Source of the DNA: Floridanema evergladense
GTDB taxonomy: Bacteria > Cyanobacteriota > Cyanobacteriia > Cyanobacteriales > Aerosakkonemataceae
Assembly (NCBI RefSeq): GCF_041929205.1
Contig: NZ_JBHFNT010000071.1
DNA length: 64,000 nt
Direction: 5' to 3' (one strand)
Numbering within the stretch: the stretch's first letter is position 1; each line of letters opens with the position of its first letter. Below the pieces are notes generated by a model. That model saw only the letters and a list, made by a program, of their open reading frames with translations, did no database searches and was not told where the DNA came from. The translations under genes were made by a program, and so were the position numbers. Positions 8,096-16,985 of the stretch are shown piece after piece.

Positions 8096-10708
8096 TTAAA
8101 CTTCAGGATCGTTTTTTCGTAAAGGGTTGGAAAACTTGTTAAAGTATCTCAACCATTTTGGTGTATTACGATTTTCTAAACGCCCTAAACTTTCCACTGC
8201 TAAGGTAAAATTTGGTTGAATTTGAATGGCTTTTTTATAAGCACGAATTGCCGCTTCGTAATCTGCTAATTGTTCTAGGATTTTACCTTTACTATACCAA
8301 GCTTCATGATATCTATCTTTCATTTCTGTGGCTTTTTGATAGGCTTTAAGTGCTGCTTCATAGTTAGATAAACTTTCCCATACTTGCGCTTTTCCATACC
8401 AAGCTTCGTGACAACCAACTTTTTTCATGTTAGTAGCATCTTCATAAGCTGTTAAAGCTACTGAAAATTGTTGTAATTTAGCTTGAGCATCACCAATCCC
8501 ACATTTAGCTTCGTAGTATTCTGGCTGAATTTGTAAGGCTGTTTCGTAAGCTTTTATCGCCATTTCATACTTTTCTAAAGCATACCAAGCCATCCCCTTA
8601 GCATACCAAGCTTCGGCAAAATCTATCTTAGTTTGTATAGCCTTTTCATAGTTACTAATTGCTGCTTCATACTGATTCAATTTCATTAATACATTACCGA
8701 TTTCGTAGTAAGAGTTATAGTACTTGGGATGAATTTTGATTGCTTCTTCAAAAGATGCGATCGCTTCCTGGTATTTTCCCGATTTAAATAACGCTTTTCC
8801 CTTTTGATGCCAAGCTCGATAAAACTCTGGCATTTTTTTTAAAATTTGCTCGTAGGAGGCGATCGCTTCCTCAAACTTCTTCTTAAAACATAAAGTATTA
8901 CCTATTCCTAACCAACCATCTGATAACTTTTTCCAAGCTCTTAATGCTTCTGTTGCTGATTCATAACGATTTTGCCAGTCAGGAGATATCATTTTATCTA
9001 AAACATCTGCCATTTCGGGAATAATTTCGGGAACTTTTTCCTGCCAAAGATTGCGCCAATTAAACTCATTTTTACCATCACTAATCTGTTGCTGAATCAA
9101 TCTCGACGGTAATCCCGTTAACCCTTGAATTCCCATCATTCCTACAGCATAAACATCGCTGCTTAACTTATGATTTCCTTGTTTTTGTTCCGGTGCAACA
9201 TAACCCGAATTACTCGTTTCCCAGATAGATTGAGCAGAATTAGTTATACTATTAATCTGTTTAATCATACCAAAATCAATTAAAACTAATTTCTCATCTG
9301 TTTCTCTTCTCAATAAATGCTGACTACTCAGATTCCCATGAATTATATTTTCTTTATGTAAAATTGCTAAAACTTCCAAAACTTCTCGCAACAATTCATA
9401 AACTTTTCCCATCAATAAAGTTTGACCAACTACTAACTCTTTTGCTAAACTATTGCCAGGAATAAACTCTAAAATTAAATAAAACTCGTAATTAACTTCA
9501 AAATGATTTAAAAGTGTGGGGATTTGGTCGTTTTTTCCTAGATTATATAAGTTCTGTACTTGAGTTTTAAATATCTCTCTCGCTGTTTGCAAAACTAGCT
9601 TTTCAGTGTTTTTCAGCTGAAATCTTTTAACAACACAAAACGGTTTATTCTTTGTATCCTCATCTCTTGCTAAATAAGTTTTACCAAACATTCCACTTCC
9701 CAACGATCGAATAATTTCATATCTACCCATTAACCTGGAATTAGGAGTAATATTTTTCGGAGGTTGCTGCGGTTTTTCTGATGGTGGATAGGGGGATTTC
9801 TTAATTAATTCAGGTGGGTTTGGTGGTAGTGGTAAGGTAGTTTTTTTAGTTAACTCTGACGGTTTTACTGGCGGTGGTAACTCTTCTAATTTGGGAATTG
9901 GTACATTATTTAAAGCTGTTAATGCTTCGGTTGCTGACTGGTAGCGATCGCGAAAATAAGAACGCACCATTTTTTCTAACACAACTTCTAGCGCTTTACT
10001 AATTTTTACCTGCTGCTTCCAGAGAATTTCTGATGTCTCAGGATCTTCTTCTAATTGATGAACTGGTAATCCAGTAAGTGCTTGAATTCCTATCATTCCC
10101 ACAGCATAAATATCGCTGCATAATTTAGGACTACCACCAGCTTGTTCGTTCGGCATATAACCCGGAGTACCCACCGTCATAGTACTTTTTATACTCCGAG
10201 GTGATGCACCTAAATTGTCTTTAACCGCACCAAAATCAATTAATACTAATTTATTATCTAACTTACGTCTAATTAAATTTTTAGGATTGACATCCCGATG
10301 AATAATTCCCTGTTGATGGACAAATTCCAAAATTTCTAGTACTTCTTTTAACAAATTAATTACTTGAAGTTCACTCCAACATTCTCCCTCTTTAATTTCT
10401 TGTTTTAAAGGATTTCCCTGAATATACTCTTGGACTAAATAGAATTCTTCATCTATTTCAAAGTGCTCATATAATAGGGGAATTTGTGGATGTGTACCCA
10501 ACTTTTTCAACGCTTCCGCTTCCCGTTCAAATCGCATTCTTGCTTTCTCTAAAACTTCTGGTTCATTAGAAGGAAGCATGATTTTTTTCACAACACAAGG
10601 CGAGGTTTGAGGTTGCCATTGATCTTTAGCAAGAAAAGTTTCACCAAATCCTCCCCTACCTAATTCCTTGTATAAAAAGTAGCGCCCCCGAATAAGTTCC
10701 CCAATCAT
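8096..10708 (-). CDS. tandem Ser/Thr kinase-pseudokinase with seven TPRs
   Basis: 870 residues with no membrane segment. Kinase domain 1 (about 9-265) is complete: glycine loop GRGGFG, K41, alphaC E63/E65, HRDVNPKN (D139, N144), DFG 158-160 and GTPGYMPNEQ. A Pro-rich linker (270-325) leads to kinase domain 2 (about 330-590). That domain keeps the glycine loop, K361 and DFG 478-480. It has HGN at 457-459 instead of HRD, His464 in place of the metal-binding Asn, and Gln383/Gln385 where domain 1 has Glu, so it is probably a pseudokinase. Residues about 598-850 form seven TPRs with the KALFKSGKYQEAIASFEEAI pattern. The gene lies 5 bp after the 274-aa kinase, clearly co-transcribed. The protein probably phosphorylates or scaffolds a TPR-bound partner; substrate unknown. 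Confidence 0.92.
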   Translation of the reverse strand: MIGELIRGRYFLYKELGRGGFGETFLAKDQWQPQTSPCVVKKIMLPSNEPEVLEKARMRFEREAEALKKLGTHPQIPLLYEHFEIDEEFYLVQEYIQGNPLKQEIKEGECWSELQVINLLKEVLEILEFVHQQGIIHRDVNPKNLIRRKLDNKLVLIDFGAVKDNLGASPRSIKSTMTVGTPGYMPNEQAGGSPKLCSDIYAVGMIGIQALTGLPVHQLEEDPETSEILWKQQVKISKALEVVLEKMVRSYFRDRYQSATEALTALNNVPIPKLEELPPPVKPSELTKKTTLPLPPNPPELIKKSPYPPSEKPQQPPKNITPNSRLMGRYEIIRSLGSGMFGKTYLARDEDTKNKPFCVVKRFQLKNTEKLVLQTAREIFKTQVQNLYNLGKNDQIPTLLNHFEVNYEFYLILEFIPGNSLAKELVVGQTLLMGKVYELLREVLEVLAILHKENIIHGNLSSQHLLRRETDEKLVLIDFGMIKQINSITNSAQSIWETSNSGYVAPEQKQGNHKLSSDVYAVGMMGIQGLTGLPSRLIQQQISDGKNEFNWRNLWQEKVPEIIPEMADVLDKMISPDWQNRYESATEALRAWKKLSDGWLGIGNTLCFKKKFEEAIASYEQILKKMPEFYRAWHQKGKALFKSGKYQEAIASFEEAIKIHPKYYNSYYEIGNVLMKLNQYEAAISNYEKAIQTKIDFAEAWYAKGMAWYALEKYEMAIKAYETALQIQPEYYEAKCGIGDAQAKLQQFSVALTAYEDATNMKKVGCHEAWYGKAQVWESLSNYEAALKAYQKATEMKDRYHEAWYSKGKILEQLADYEAAIRAYKKAIQIQPNFTLAVESLGRLENRNTPKWLRYFNKFSNPLRKNDPEV

Positions 10709-10713
10709 TACAT

Positions 10714-11538
10714 CTATCCAGAAGTTGCTAAAATTTCTATATCTTGTAAAGCTTCTACTGCCGAAAGGTAGCGTTGACGGCAGTCGTTATGTACCATTTT
10801 GTCTAAAATATTGGCTAATGCTGGTCTAATTTTGGCTTGATTTCTCCAGATTATTCTCCCTGTATTTGGATCTTCTTGAAAATTGATTGGATGGACTCCT
10901 GTAAGCATTTGAATTCCCATGATTCCTAGAGCATAAATATCGCTACAAAGTCTGGGTTTACCGTTAGCTTGTTCGTCAGGTATGTATCCGGGAGTACCTA
11001 CAGCAACAGTTAGCTGTGTTTGTCCTTGAGCGTCAACTTGACACACATCTTTTACTGCACCAAAATCAATTAATACTAATTTACGATCGCTGTGGCGACG
11101 AATTATATTTTTAGGGTTAATATCACGATGAACTATTTTATTTTGATGCACAAATACTAAAATTTCCAGAACTTCTCGCATTAAGGAAATGACTTGCGTC
11201 TCTGGCAAGCTTTTCCCTTCTTGAATGATTTGATTTAGCTCTAATCCATCAATAAATTCCTGAACTAAGTAAAAGTATTGTTTTTCCTCAAAATAAGCAA
11301 ATAGAAAGGGAATTTGGGGATGTTCTCCCAAACGGTAAAGTACTTGTGCCTCTCGTTCAAATAATTGTTTAGCCTTGTCGCAATAACGGAATAATAATTT
11401 CTTGACCACACATTTAGGATAACCAGGAAGATGCCGATCTTCGGCTAAATATGTTTCGCCAAATCCGCCTTTGCCTAATAATTTAACTATTTGGTAACGT
11501 CCACCAATTATATTTTCAGCTTTAACCATCACAATCAC
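10714..11538 (-). CDS. Ser/Thr protein kinase (single kinase domain)
   Basis: A 274-residue soluble Hanks-type kinase with every catalytic element: glycine loop GKGGFGET, VVKK lysine, HRDINPKN catalytic loop, IDFGAVKD, activation segment GTPGYIPDEQ, and the SDIYALGIMGIQMLTG helix-F region. It resembles domain 1 of the downstream 870-residue kinase and probably shares ancestry with it. It lacks any C-terminal sensor or membrane anchor. It is the first gene of a two-gene minus-strand operon (5-bp gap). A second in-frame ATG three codons downstream (MVKAEN) could be the true start. The upstream side is an 850-bp gap holding the promoter. Confidence 0.92.
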   Translation of the reverse strand: MIVMVKAENIIGGRYQIVKLLGKGGFGETYLAEDRHLPGYPKCVVKKLLFRYCDKAKQLFEREAQVLYRLGEHPQIPFLFAYFEEKQYFYLVQEFIDGLELNQIIQEGKSLPETQVISLMREVLEILVFVHQNKIVHRDINPKNIIRRHSDRKLVLIDFGAVKDVCQVDAQGQTQLTVAVGTPGYIPDEQANGKPRLCSDIYALGIMGIQMLTGVHPINFQEDPNTGRIIWRNQAKIRPALANILDKMVHNDCRQRYLSAVEALQDIEILATSG

Positions 11539-12390
11539 TGAATCATTTTTATATATTTACGGTAATTAATTTAGCTTTATAAATTGAGTTGTTTTCCTCT
11601 TAATTTGTTAACAATTAGTTTTTGACAAGCGAGGTGATTAATGAACATATTTTTGAGTCAGCTTGTGTATTTTACGTAACAAAATTTCCCAAGCTGAGTT
11701 AAATTTGTCCGGTAGCGATCGCCTTAAATACGCCGATATACCTACCTATAAAACAGTGTGGCATAGAATTTCTCACAATACCAGTCCCAAGGAAGACGCG
11801 GCGGTGCGGGTATTTGGGGATGCTGGGATAAGGGGACAAAGGAAAGAGGATACTATTGAGCAAAATTCTTCCAACGTAACTCCTTTTACCTGGATTTGGT
11901 AGCTCAGGATTTAAAAATTACCTTAATTTCGAGAAAAATTCAAAATAAATTTACAAAACATTTTCGGCTATTTCAGAGCATTTTAGAGTGATAACGATTT
12001 AAATAAATAATTTTAAGTTTTTAACGCTCTTGTAATCAAAGTTTATCTTTTTTACTGGGTTTATTTCTGATTTACTGCGATTTACGCCCTTGTTTAATCA
12101 AAGCAGAAAAAAATTTTTTGTTTAGATATGTTGAGAATGTTAATTTTGCGCTACGATTCAAGTACTGACCTAGATGCGATCGCGCAGGACGCAGGCTACT
12201 CCAAAAAGTATGCCCGAGCGCCTGTGGGCTGAATCAGCTTGCTCATTGTAGTAGCCTGTGAAAAGGAACGACCTATCGCTCCGTTGTCGATCGCATCCCA
12301 AGCATAAAGACCAGAGTTTGCCAAAACAAAAGTCGGAATGCTTATGCGACAAACGAACGAACCTTCCCAACTCGCTAAATGCCTTACACA
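11539..12390. other. large intergenic region between divergent kinase operon and rimO
   Basis: About 850 bp. The first 600 bp are A+T-rich. From about 12170 the composition turns more G+C-rich and contains an inverted repeat, CAGGCTACT (12192-12200) with AGTAGCCTG (12250-12258), plus HIP1 sites, possibly an mRNA leader structure for rimO. Short ORFs here (for example 11663-11902 plus and 12128-12232 plus) have no recognisable product and no convincing ribosome site. Confidence 0.5.
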
Positions 12391-13728
12391 ATGGGCCAAC
12401 AGCCAACGATTGCAATTACTCATCTAGGATGTGAAAAAAACCGCATCGATACCGAACATATACTGGGACTGTTAGTACAAGCAGGATACCAAGTTGACAG
12501 CAACGAAGAATTAGCAGACTACGTGATTGTTAATACGTGCAGCTTTATCCAAGCAGCACGGGAAGAATCCGTGCGTACCATTGCTGAATTGGTGGAGACT
12601 GGCAAAAAGGTAGTAATCACCGGGTGCATGGCGCAACACTTCCAAAACGAGCTACTTACGGGATTCCAAAAACAGGAAAACCAAACAGGGGAAGCAGTAG
12701 CCGTTGTCGGTACTGGTGATTATCACAAGATTGTCAATGTAATTCAGCAAGTACAGCAAGGAGAAAAAGTTACCGAAATTTCCCAAGCGCCGACTTTTAT
12801 CGCTGATGAAAATATTCCCCGTTACCGCACCACACCAGAAGCAGTAGCATATTTGCGGATAGCCGAAGGGTGTGATTACCGCTGCGCGTTTTGTATTATC
12901 CCCCATTTAAGAGGGGAGCAGCGATCGCGTACAATAGAATCGATCGTCGCCGAAGCCAAGCGACTAGTTACCGAAGGCGTAAAAGAAATTATCCTGATTT
13001 CCCAAATTACCACTAACTACGGATTGGACATTTACGGAAAACCAATGTTAGCAGAACTACTGCGAGCTTTGGGAGAAGTAGAAATACCTTGGATTCGCGT
13101 CCATTACGCCTATCCTACCGGATTAACGCCAGAGGTAATTAAAGCCTTTCAGGAAACACCAAACGTCTTACCGTATCTAGACCTTCCCTTACAACATTCT
13201 CATCCCGAAGTTTTGAGGGCCATGAATCGTCCTTGGCAAGGGCGAGTAAATGACGCAATCATTGATAGAATTAAAGAGGCGCTGCCACAGGCCATCTTAC
13301 GGACAACATTTATCGTTGGGTTTCCAGGAGAAAGGTCGGAACATTTCCAGCACCTAGTACAATTTGTTCAGCGCCACGAGTTCGATCATGTAGGTGTATT
13401 CACCTTCTCTCCAGAAGAAGGAACCCCAGCGTATAGTTTGCCGAATCAATTACCCCAATCTGTGATGGATGAGCGTCGGGACATCCTGATGCGAATTCAA
13501 CAACCGATTTCTCAGAAAAAGAATCAGCAATCAATCGGGAAAATAGTAGATGTATTAATTGAGCAGGAAAACCCCGCAACAGGGGAATTAATCGGTCGCT
13601 CACCTAGATTTTCGCCAGAAGTCGATGGATTAGTCTACGTCACGGGTAACGCCGCACTGGGTTCTATTGTCCCGGTGAAAATTACAGACGCAGATATATA
13701 CGACCTCTATGGATACAGGACTAGCTAA
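12391..13728 (+). CDS. rimO: ribosomal protein S12 methylthiotransferase RimO
   Basis: Radical-SAM enzyme that adds a methylthio group to the conserved aspartate of ribosomal protein S12. Domains in order: N-terminal UPF0004 domain with three cluster cysteines (LGCEKN, NTCSF, TGCMAQ), radical SAM core with CDYRCAFC (CxxxCxxC binding the SAM [4Fe-4S] cluster), and a C-terminal TRAM domain (about 375-445). The HLGCEKNRIDTEH block and overall pattern separate it from MiaB. Two ATGs are possible, at 12379 and 12391; I prefer 12391 because family members start MGxxPTIA. No strong Shine-Dalgarno is seen for either. Full length (about 445 aa). Confidence 0.95.
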   Translation: MGQQPTIAITHLGCEKNRIDTEHILGLLVQAGYQVDSNEELADYVIVNTCSFIQAAREESVRTIAELVETGKKVVITGCMAQHFQNELLTGFQKQENQTGEAVAVVGTGDYHKIVNVIQQVQQGEKVTEISQAPTFIADENIPRYRTTPEAVAYLRIAEGCDYRCAFCIIPHLRGEQRSRTIESIVAEAKRLVTEGVKEIILISQITTNYGLDIYGKPMLAELLRALGEVEIPWIRVHYAYPTGLTPEVIKAFQETPNVLPYLDLPLQHSHPEVLRAMNRPWQGRVNDAIIDRIKEALPQAILRTTFIVGFPGERSEHFQHLVQFVQRHEFDHVGVFTFSPEEGTPAYSLPNQLPQSVMDERRDILMRIQQPISQKKNQQSIGKIVDVLIEQENPATGELIGRSPRFSPEVDGLVYVTGNAALGSIVPVKITDADIYDLYGYRTS

Positions 13729-13737
13729 TAGCTATAG

Positions 13738-13778
13738 CTAATGGCTAACAATCAGGACTAGTGGTAACTAGCCATTAG
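13738..13778. other. inverted repeat between rimO and the RNA helicase gene
   Basis: Perfect 10-bp arms CTAATGGCTA (13738-13747) and TAGCCATTAG (13769-13778) with a 21-base loop, inside a CTAGCTAATAG-rich stretch. There is no T-run, so it is not a classical terminator. It could be a leader hairpin of the helicase mRNA, whose relatives are regulated post-transcriptionally, or a worn repeat. Confidence 0.5.
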
Positions 13779-13835
13779 TTCTTAGCGAAAAAACACCTAT
13801 CAACTTAAACAACTTATCAAAGTAAAAGCAAATTC

Positions 13836-15278
13836 ATGACTATAACTTTCAAAAACTTAGGTCTTTCAGAAACTCGCGTCCAACATTTAGAAAAATTGGG
13901 TCTGGTAACTCCAACTACAATTCAAGCTCAAGCAATTCCACATTTATTAGCTGGGCGCGATGTGGTAGGACAATCTCAGACGGGAACTGGTAAAACAGCT
14001 GCTTTTTCTTTACCGATTTTGGAAAGAATTGACCTGAGTCAAAAAGCAGTACAAGCACTTATTTTGACTCCTACCCGCGAATTAGCATTACAAGTGGGAA
14101 ATGCGATTCGTGATTTTAGTGGTGCTACTAGCGAACTTCCCTCTAAGGAAGCGAGGAATTTGTGGGTATTGCCAGTATATGGTGGTCAAGCAATTGAACG
14201 GCAAATCCGTCGTTTGCAACAAGGGGTGCAAATTGTGGTGGGAACACCCGGACGGGTAATTGATTTGTTGGAACGGGGAGATTTGAAACTGAACCAAGTT
14301 AGCTGGTTAGTATTGGATGAAGCTGACGAAATGTTGAGCATGGGCTTTATTGATGATGTGGAAAAAATCCTCAAGCAAGTACCTGCCGAACGGCAAACAG
14401 CTTTCTTCTCTGCTACCATGCCACCAATGATTCGCGAGTTGATTACTAAGTTTTTGCGATCGCCAATCACTGTTACAGTAGAACAACCCAAAGCTGCACC
14501 GAAGCAAATCAACCAAGTAGCTTACATGGTGCCCCCAGGATGGACAAAAGCTAAGGCACTCCTACCAATTTTGGAAATGGAAGACCCCGAATCTGCTTTA
14601 ATCTTTGTTCGGACTAGGAAAGCTGCGGCTGAACTGACTAACCAATTACAAGCAGCTGGTCATAGTGTAGATGAATATCACGGCGACCTCAACCAACAAG
14701 CAAGGGAACGTCTTTTACTCCGCTTCCGTCAGCGTCAAGTTCGTTGGGTAGTAGCAACTGATATTGCTGCTAGAGGTTTAGATGTGGATCATCTGACTCA
14801 TGTGATTAACTATGACTTACCCGATAGTGTGGAAAGTTACGTTCACCGCATTGGTCGGACAGGTCGTGCGGGTCGGGAAGGAACAGCGATTTCTTTGATT
14901 CAATCTTTGGATCGGCGGAAATTGCGGTTAATTGAACGGCACGTTAGACAAAATTTGAAGATTGCTTCAGTTCCTACTCGTTCTCAAATTGAATCACGTC
15001 ACTTGGAAAAATTGCAAGACCGAGTGCGGGAAGCATTGGCGGGGGAACGGATGGCTTCTTTCTTGCCAATTGTGGCTAAACTGAGTGAAGAGTATGAGGT
15101 GCATACGATCGCAGCAGCAGCGCTACAAATGGCTTACGATCAAACTCGTCCCGCTTGGATGAAGTCAGAAAATTACAGCGCTGAAGATGAAGCTGCAATT
15201 AATGGTAAACCCAAACCTCTCCTGAAGCGGAGCAAACCTGCTGCACCAGCAAAAGTAGAACTCGAAAGCAAGAAATAA
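13836..15278 (+). CDS. crhR: DEAD-box RNA helicase, CrhR-like
   Basis: A 480-residue ATP-dependent RNA helicase. Q-motif (F5, Q30), motif I TGTGKT at 49-54, Ia PTREL, Ib TPGR, motif II DEAD at 161-164, motif III SAT, then RecA2 motifs including VATDIAARGLD and HRIGRTGRAG. The C-terminal extension (ALAGERMASFLP, then AAAALQMAYDQ and PAWMKSE) matches that of Synechocystis CrhR, the redox- and cold-responsive helicase. Relative to that protein there is a short insertion around residues 97-108 and a shorter basic tail (KPLLKRSKPAAPAK). In known systems CrhR remodels RNA during cold stress. The 3' flank has an unusually strong hairpin and then a terminator, so the gene looks monocistronic. Confidence 0.9.
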   Translation: MTITFKNLGLSETRVQHLEKLGLVTPTTIQAQAIPHLLAGRDVVGQSQTGTGKTAAFSLPILERIDLSQKAVQALILTPTRELALQVGNAIRDFSGATSELPSKEARNLWVLPVYGGQAIERQIRRLQQGVQIVVGTPGRVIDLLERGDLKLNQVSWLVLDEADEMLSMGFIDDVEKILKQVPAERQTAFFSATMPPMIRELITKFLRSPITVTVEQPKAAPKQINQVAYMVPPGWTKAKALLPILEMEDPESALIFVRTRKAAAELTNQLQAAGHSVDEYHGDLNQQARERLLLRFRQRQVRWVVATDIAARGLDVDHLTHVINYDLPDSVESYVHRIGRTGRAGREGTAISLIQSLDRRKLRLIERHVRQNLKIASVPTRSQIESRHLEKLQDRVREALAGERMASFLPIVAKLSEEYEVHTIAAAALQMAYDQTRPAWMKSENYSAEDEAAINGKPKPLLKRSKPAAPAKVELESKK

Positions 15279-15291
15279 CTCAGAAATGTAT

Positions 15292-15332
15292 GTTGTTGCG
15301 CTTTAGCGCTCTTTGCGGTAAAGCGCAACAAC
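15292..15332 (+). other. strong 13-bp stem-loop in the 3' UTR of the RNA helicase gene
   Basis: Arms GTTGTTGCGCTTT (15292-15304) and AAAGCGCAACAAC (15320-15332) are perfectly complementary around a 15-base loop. It starts 13 bases after the helicase stop codon and about 40 bases before the terminator. It lacks a T-run, so it may stabilise the mRNA or serve as a structured 3' element. Confidence 0.75.
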
Positions 15333-15362
15333 GTGCCTGAATCCCAGACCCAAATCTGGAAT

Positions 15363-15392
15363 AAAAAAAAGCCTGCAAAAGCAGGTTTTTTT
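15363..15392. terminator. bidirectional Rho-independent terminator
   Basis: A-run (15363-15370), stem CCTGC (15372-15376) and GCAGG (15381-15385) around AAAA, then seven T. The flanking A and T runs extend the stem, so it can stop transcripts on both strands, serving the helicase gene and the convergent repeat-protein gene. Confidence 0.85.
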
Positions 15393-15566
15393 GTGTTATT
15401 AACTCAGTAGATCTAAAAAGTTACTATCTGCTACCAAATCCGGCTCGAATACTCCTGCTATTCTTTAGTCCAGAGGGACGAGAGTTTGTGTACTGGGGAT
15501 TTCGATCGCCTTTTGATACACCAAGGGGATAGCTCACCCGGATTTGGTATTCATGAAATCACCTGA

Positions 15567-16985
15567 CTAACCCGTAACAATGGTACTAGGGATTAGATTG
15601 GCGACGTTAAATGATTTGCTACCAATTCTTAAAGTTTCAAACTCGGTGACGTTCATAGTGATACCGCCAGATGTAAAGGTGACAAACGTATCAACACCAA
15701 CGGTTGCAGAACCAACGGTATAACTTCCTGTTGGTAATTCCACGATGTCTGTACCGCCTCCACCAGAGAAATTGCCAGTGCCAAAACCCCGGAGACGGTC
15801 TTGGTCAGTGCCGAAAATGATATTACCCGTGCCAGTAATGGTTCCTACTGTCCCAGCGGATGTTAAGGCAGCGACCGTATTGTTACCATTACCGAGATTG
15901 ATGGTGCCGTCGTTATAGATGCCGACGGTTCCTCTGCCAGTCAGAACGTCTGTACCACCTCCAGTTTGGATGGTGCTACCGAACTCATTACGGATGCCAG
16001 TCCCTGTAGTTCCAGTTGCAGTACCAGTGATGGTATCAGCGCCATCGCCAGTGACGATCGTGGAAATTGCGTTGTTGATACCACTGTTACCGCCCGTTCC
16101 AGAAATTGTGTTAGTACCAGTTCCGACTTGGATGGTGCTGCCAAATCGGTTCAGGATGCCATCAACAGATCCGCTTCCGGTGATTTTCTTATTATCATTG
16201 CCAGCCTCGATTTTGGCTTGCCCGTCGTTGATGATACCGTAGAATCCACCGCCTGTTACACTGCCAGTGATGGTGTCGTTACCATTTCCGGTTCGGATAA
16301 TAGCAGCATTACCAGCATTTCTGATCCCATTGCCATTCCCAGTGATGGTGTCTCTGCCATCACCAGTCTCGATGATGCCTTCGTTATTGATACCAATGAA
16401 CCCACCCGTGCCAGTGATGGTATCTCTGGCTTCAGCATTACTGCCTGTTCTGATAATGGCACCACGACTGTTATTGATGCCAATGTCCCCAGCAATGCCA
16501 GTGATAGTGTCACTGCCAAGACCAGTTTCAATGGTACCTCGGTTGAATATTCCGTAATAGTTGGGTGTACCAAAGATGGCAGAGAAGGTATTAGTTGCAG
16601 TTCCAGAGATGGTATTCGCGCCATTGCCTAACTTGAGGATGGAACCAGCGCCAGTTTTGAGACCAAAATTCTCACCAGTTGCCGAAAGGGATTCATTGCC
16701 ATCGACAGTTTGGAAAGTGCCATCGTTATTGATACCAGTATCTGCACCAATGGCAGTCACGCTCAACCTGCCAGTACCTGTTTTCTGGAGGGTGGCACCA
16801 GTAAAAATGTTGAGTCCGATAGACCCACCACTTCCTTGGAGGGAGTCGCCGCCACTCCGAGTATCTGCGACAGTTCCACTGAGGACAATAAAGCCCCCAT
16901 TCGCATCGAGAACGGTGTTAGCTCCGTCACTCCACAAACCATTTGCAAGTCCAGTCCAACCTGTGTTTGTTAAGGTGGTCGTCAT
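15567..16985 (-). CDS. secreted-type repeat protein with beta-helix/RTX-like hybrid repeats
   Basis: About 472 residues without an N-terminal signal peptide. Residues about 140-400 consist of at least nine repeats of 22-30 residues with the pattern GI-N-G-I-TG-G-DTITG, for example GINNEGIIETGDGRDTITG. Each unit joins a GIxNxG turn, as in parallel beta-helices, to one RTX-like nonapeptide (GDGxDTITG) that could bind calcium. A non-repetitive C-terminal domain (about 410-472) could hold a type I secretion signal. Start chosen at ATG 16985, because GGAG lies nine bases upstream; a TTG five codons earlier overlaps that Shine-Dalgarno. By eye the gene is more G+C-rich than its neighbours. Probably a surface or secreted protein; function unknown. 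Confidence 0.8.
   Translation of the reverse strand: MTTTLTNTGWTGLANGLWSDGANTVLDANGGFIVLSGTVADTRSGGDSLQGSGGSIGLNIFTGATLQKTGTGRLSVTAIGADTGINNDGTFQTVDGNESLSATGENFGLKTGAGSILKLGNGANTISGTATNTFSAIFGTPNYYGIFNRGTIETGLGSDTITGIAGDIGINNSRGAIIRTGSNAEARDTITGTGGFIGINNEGIIETGDGRDTITGNGNGIRNAGNAAIIRTGNGNDTITGSVTGGGFYGIINDGQAKIEAGNDNKKITGSGSVDGILNRFGSTIQVGTGTNTISGTGGNSGINNAISTIVTGDGADTITGTATGTTGTGIRNEFGSTIQTGGGTDVLTGRGTVGIYNDGTINLGNGNNTVAALTSAGTVGTITGTGNIIFGTDQDRLRGFGTGNFSGGGGTDIVELPTGSYTVGSATVGVDTFVTFTSGGITMNVTEFETLRIGSKSFNVANLIPSTIVTG

Noticed and set aside
11663..11902. 79-codon plus-strand ORF in the kinase-rimO spacer
   Set aside because: No recognisable product, no ribosome site and composition like the surrounding spacer.
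12128..12232. 34-codon plus-strand ORF upstream of rimO (possible leader peptide)
   Set aside because: Reads smoothly but has no Shine-Dalgarno and overlaps an inverted repeat and HIP1 site; not enough to support a gene.
12196..12423. 75-codon minus-strand ORF overlapping the rimO start
   Set aside because: Overlaps the rimO coding region and shows no family similarity.
15919..16631. Overlapping long plus-strand ORFs opposite the RTX-like repeat gene
   Set aside because: Open frames arise from the G+C-rich repetitive sense strand; products are Val/Pro or Ser/Asp repeats mirroring it.
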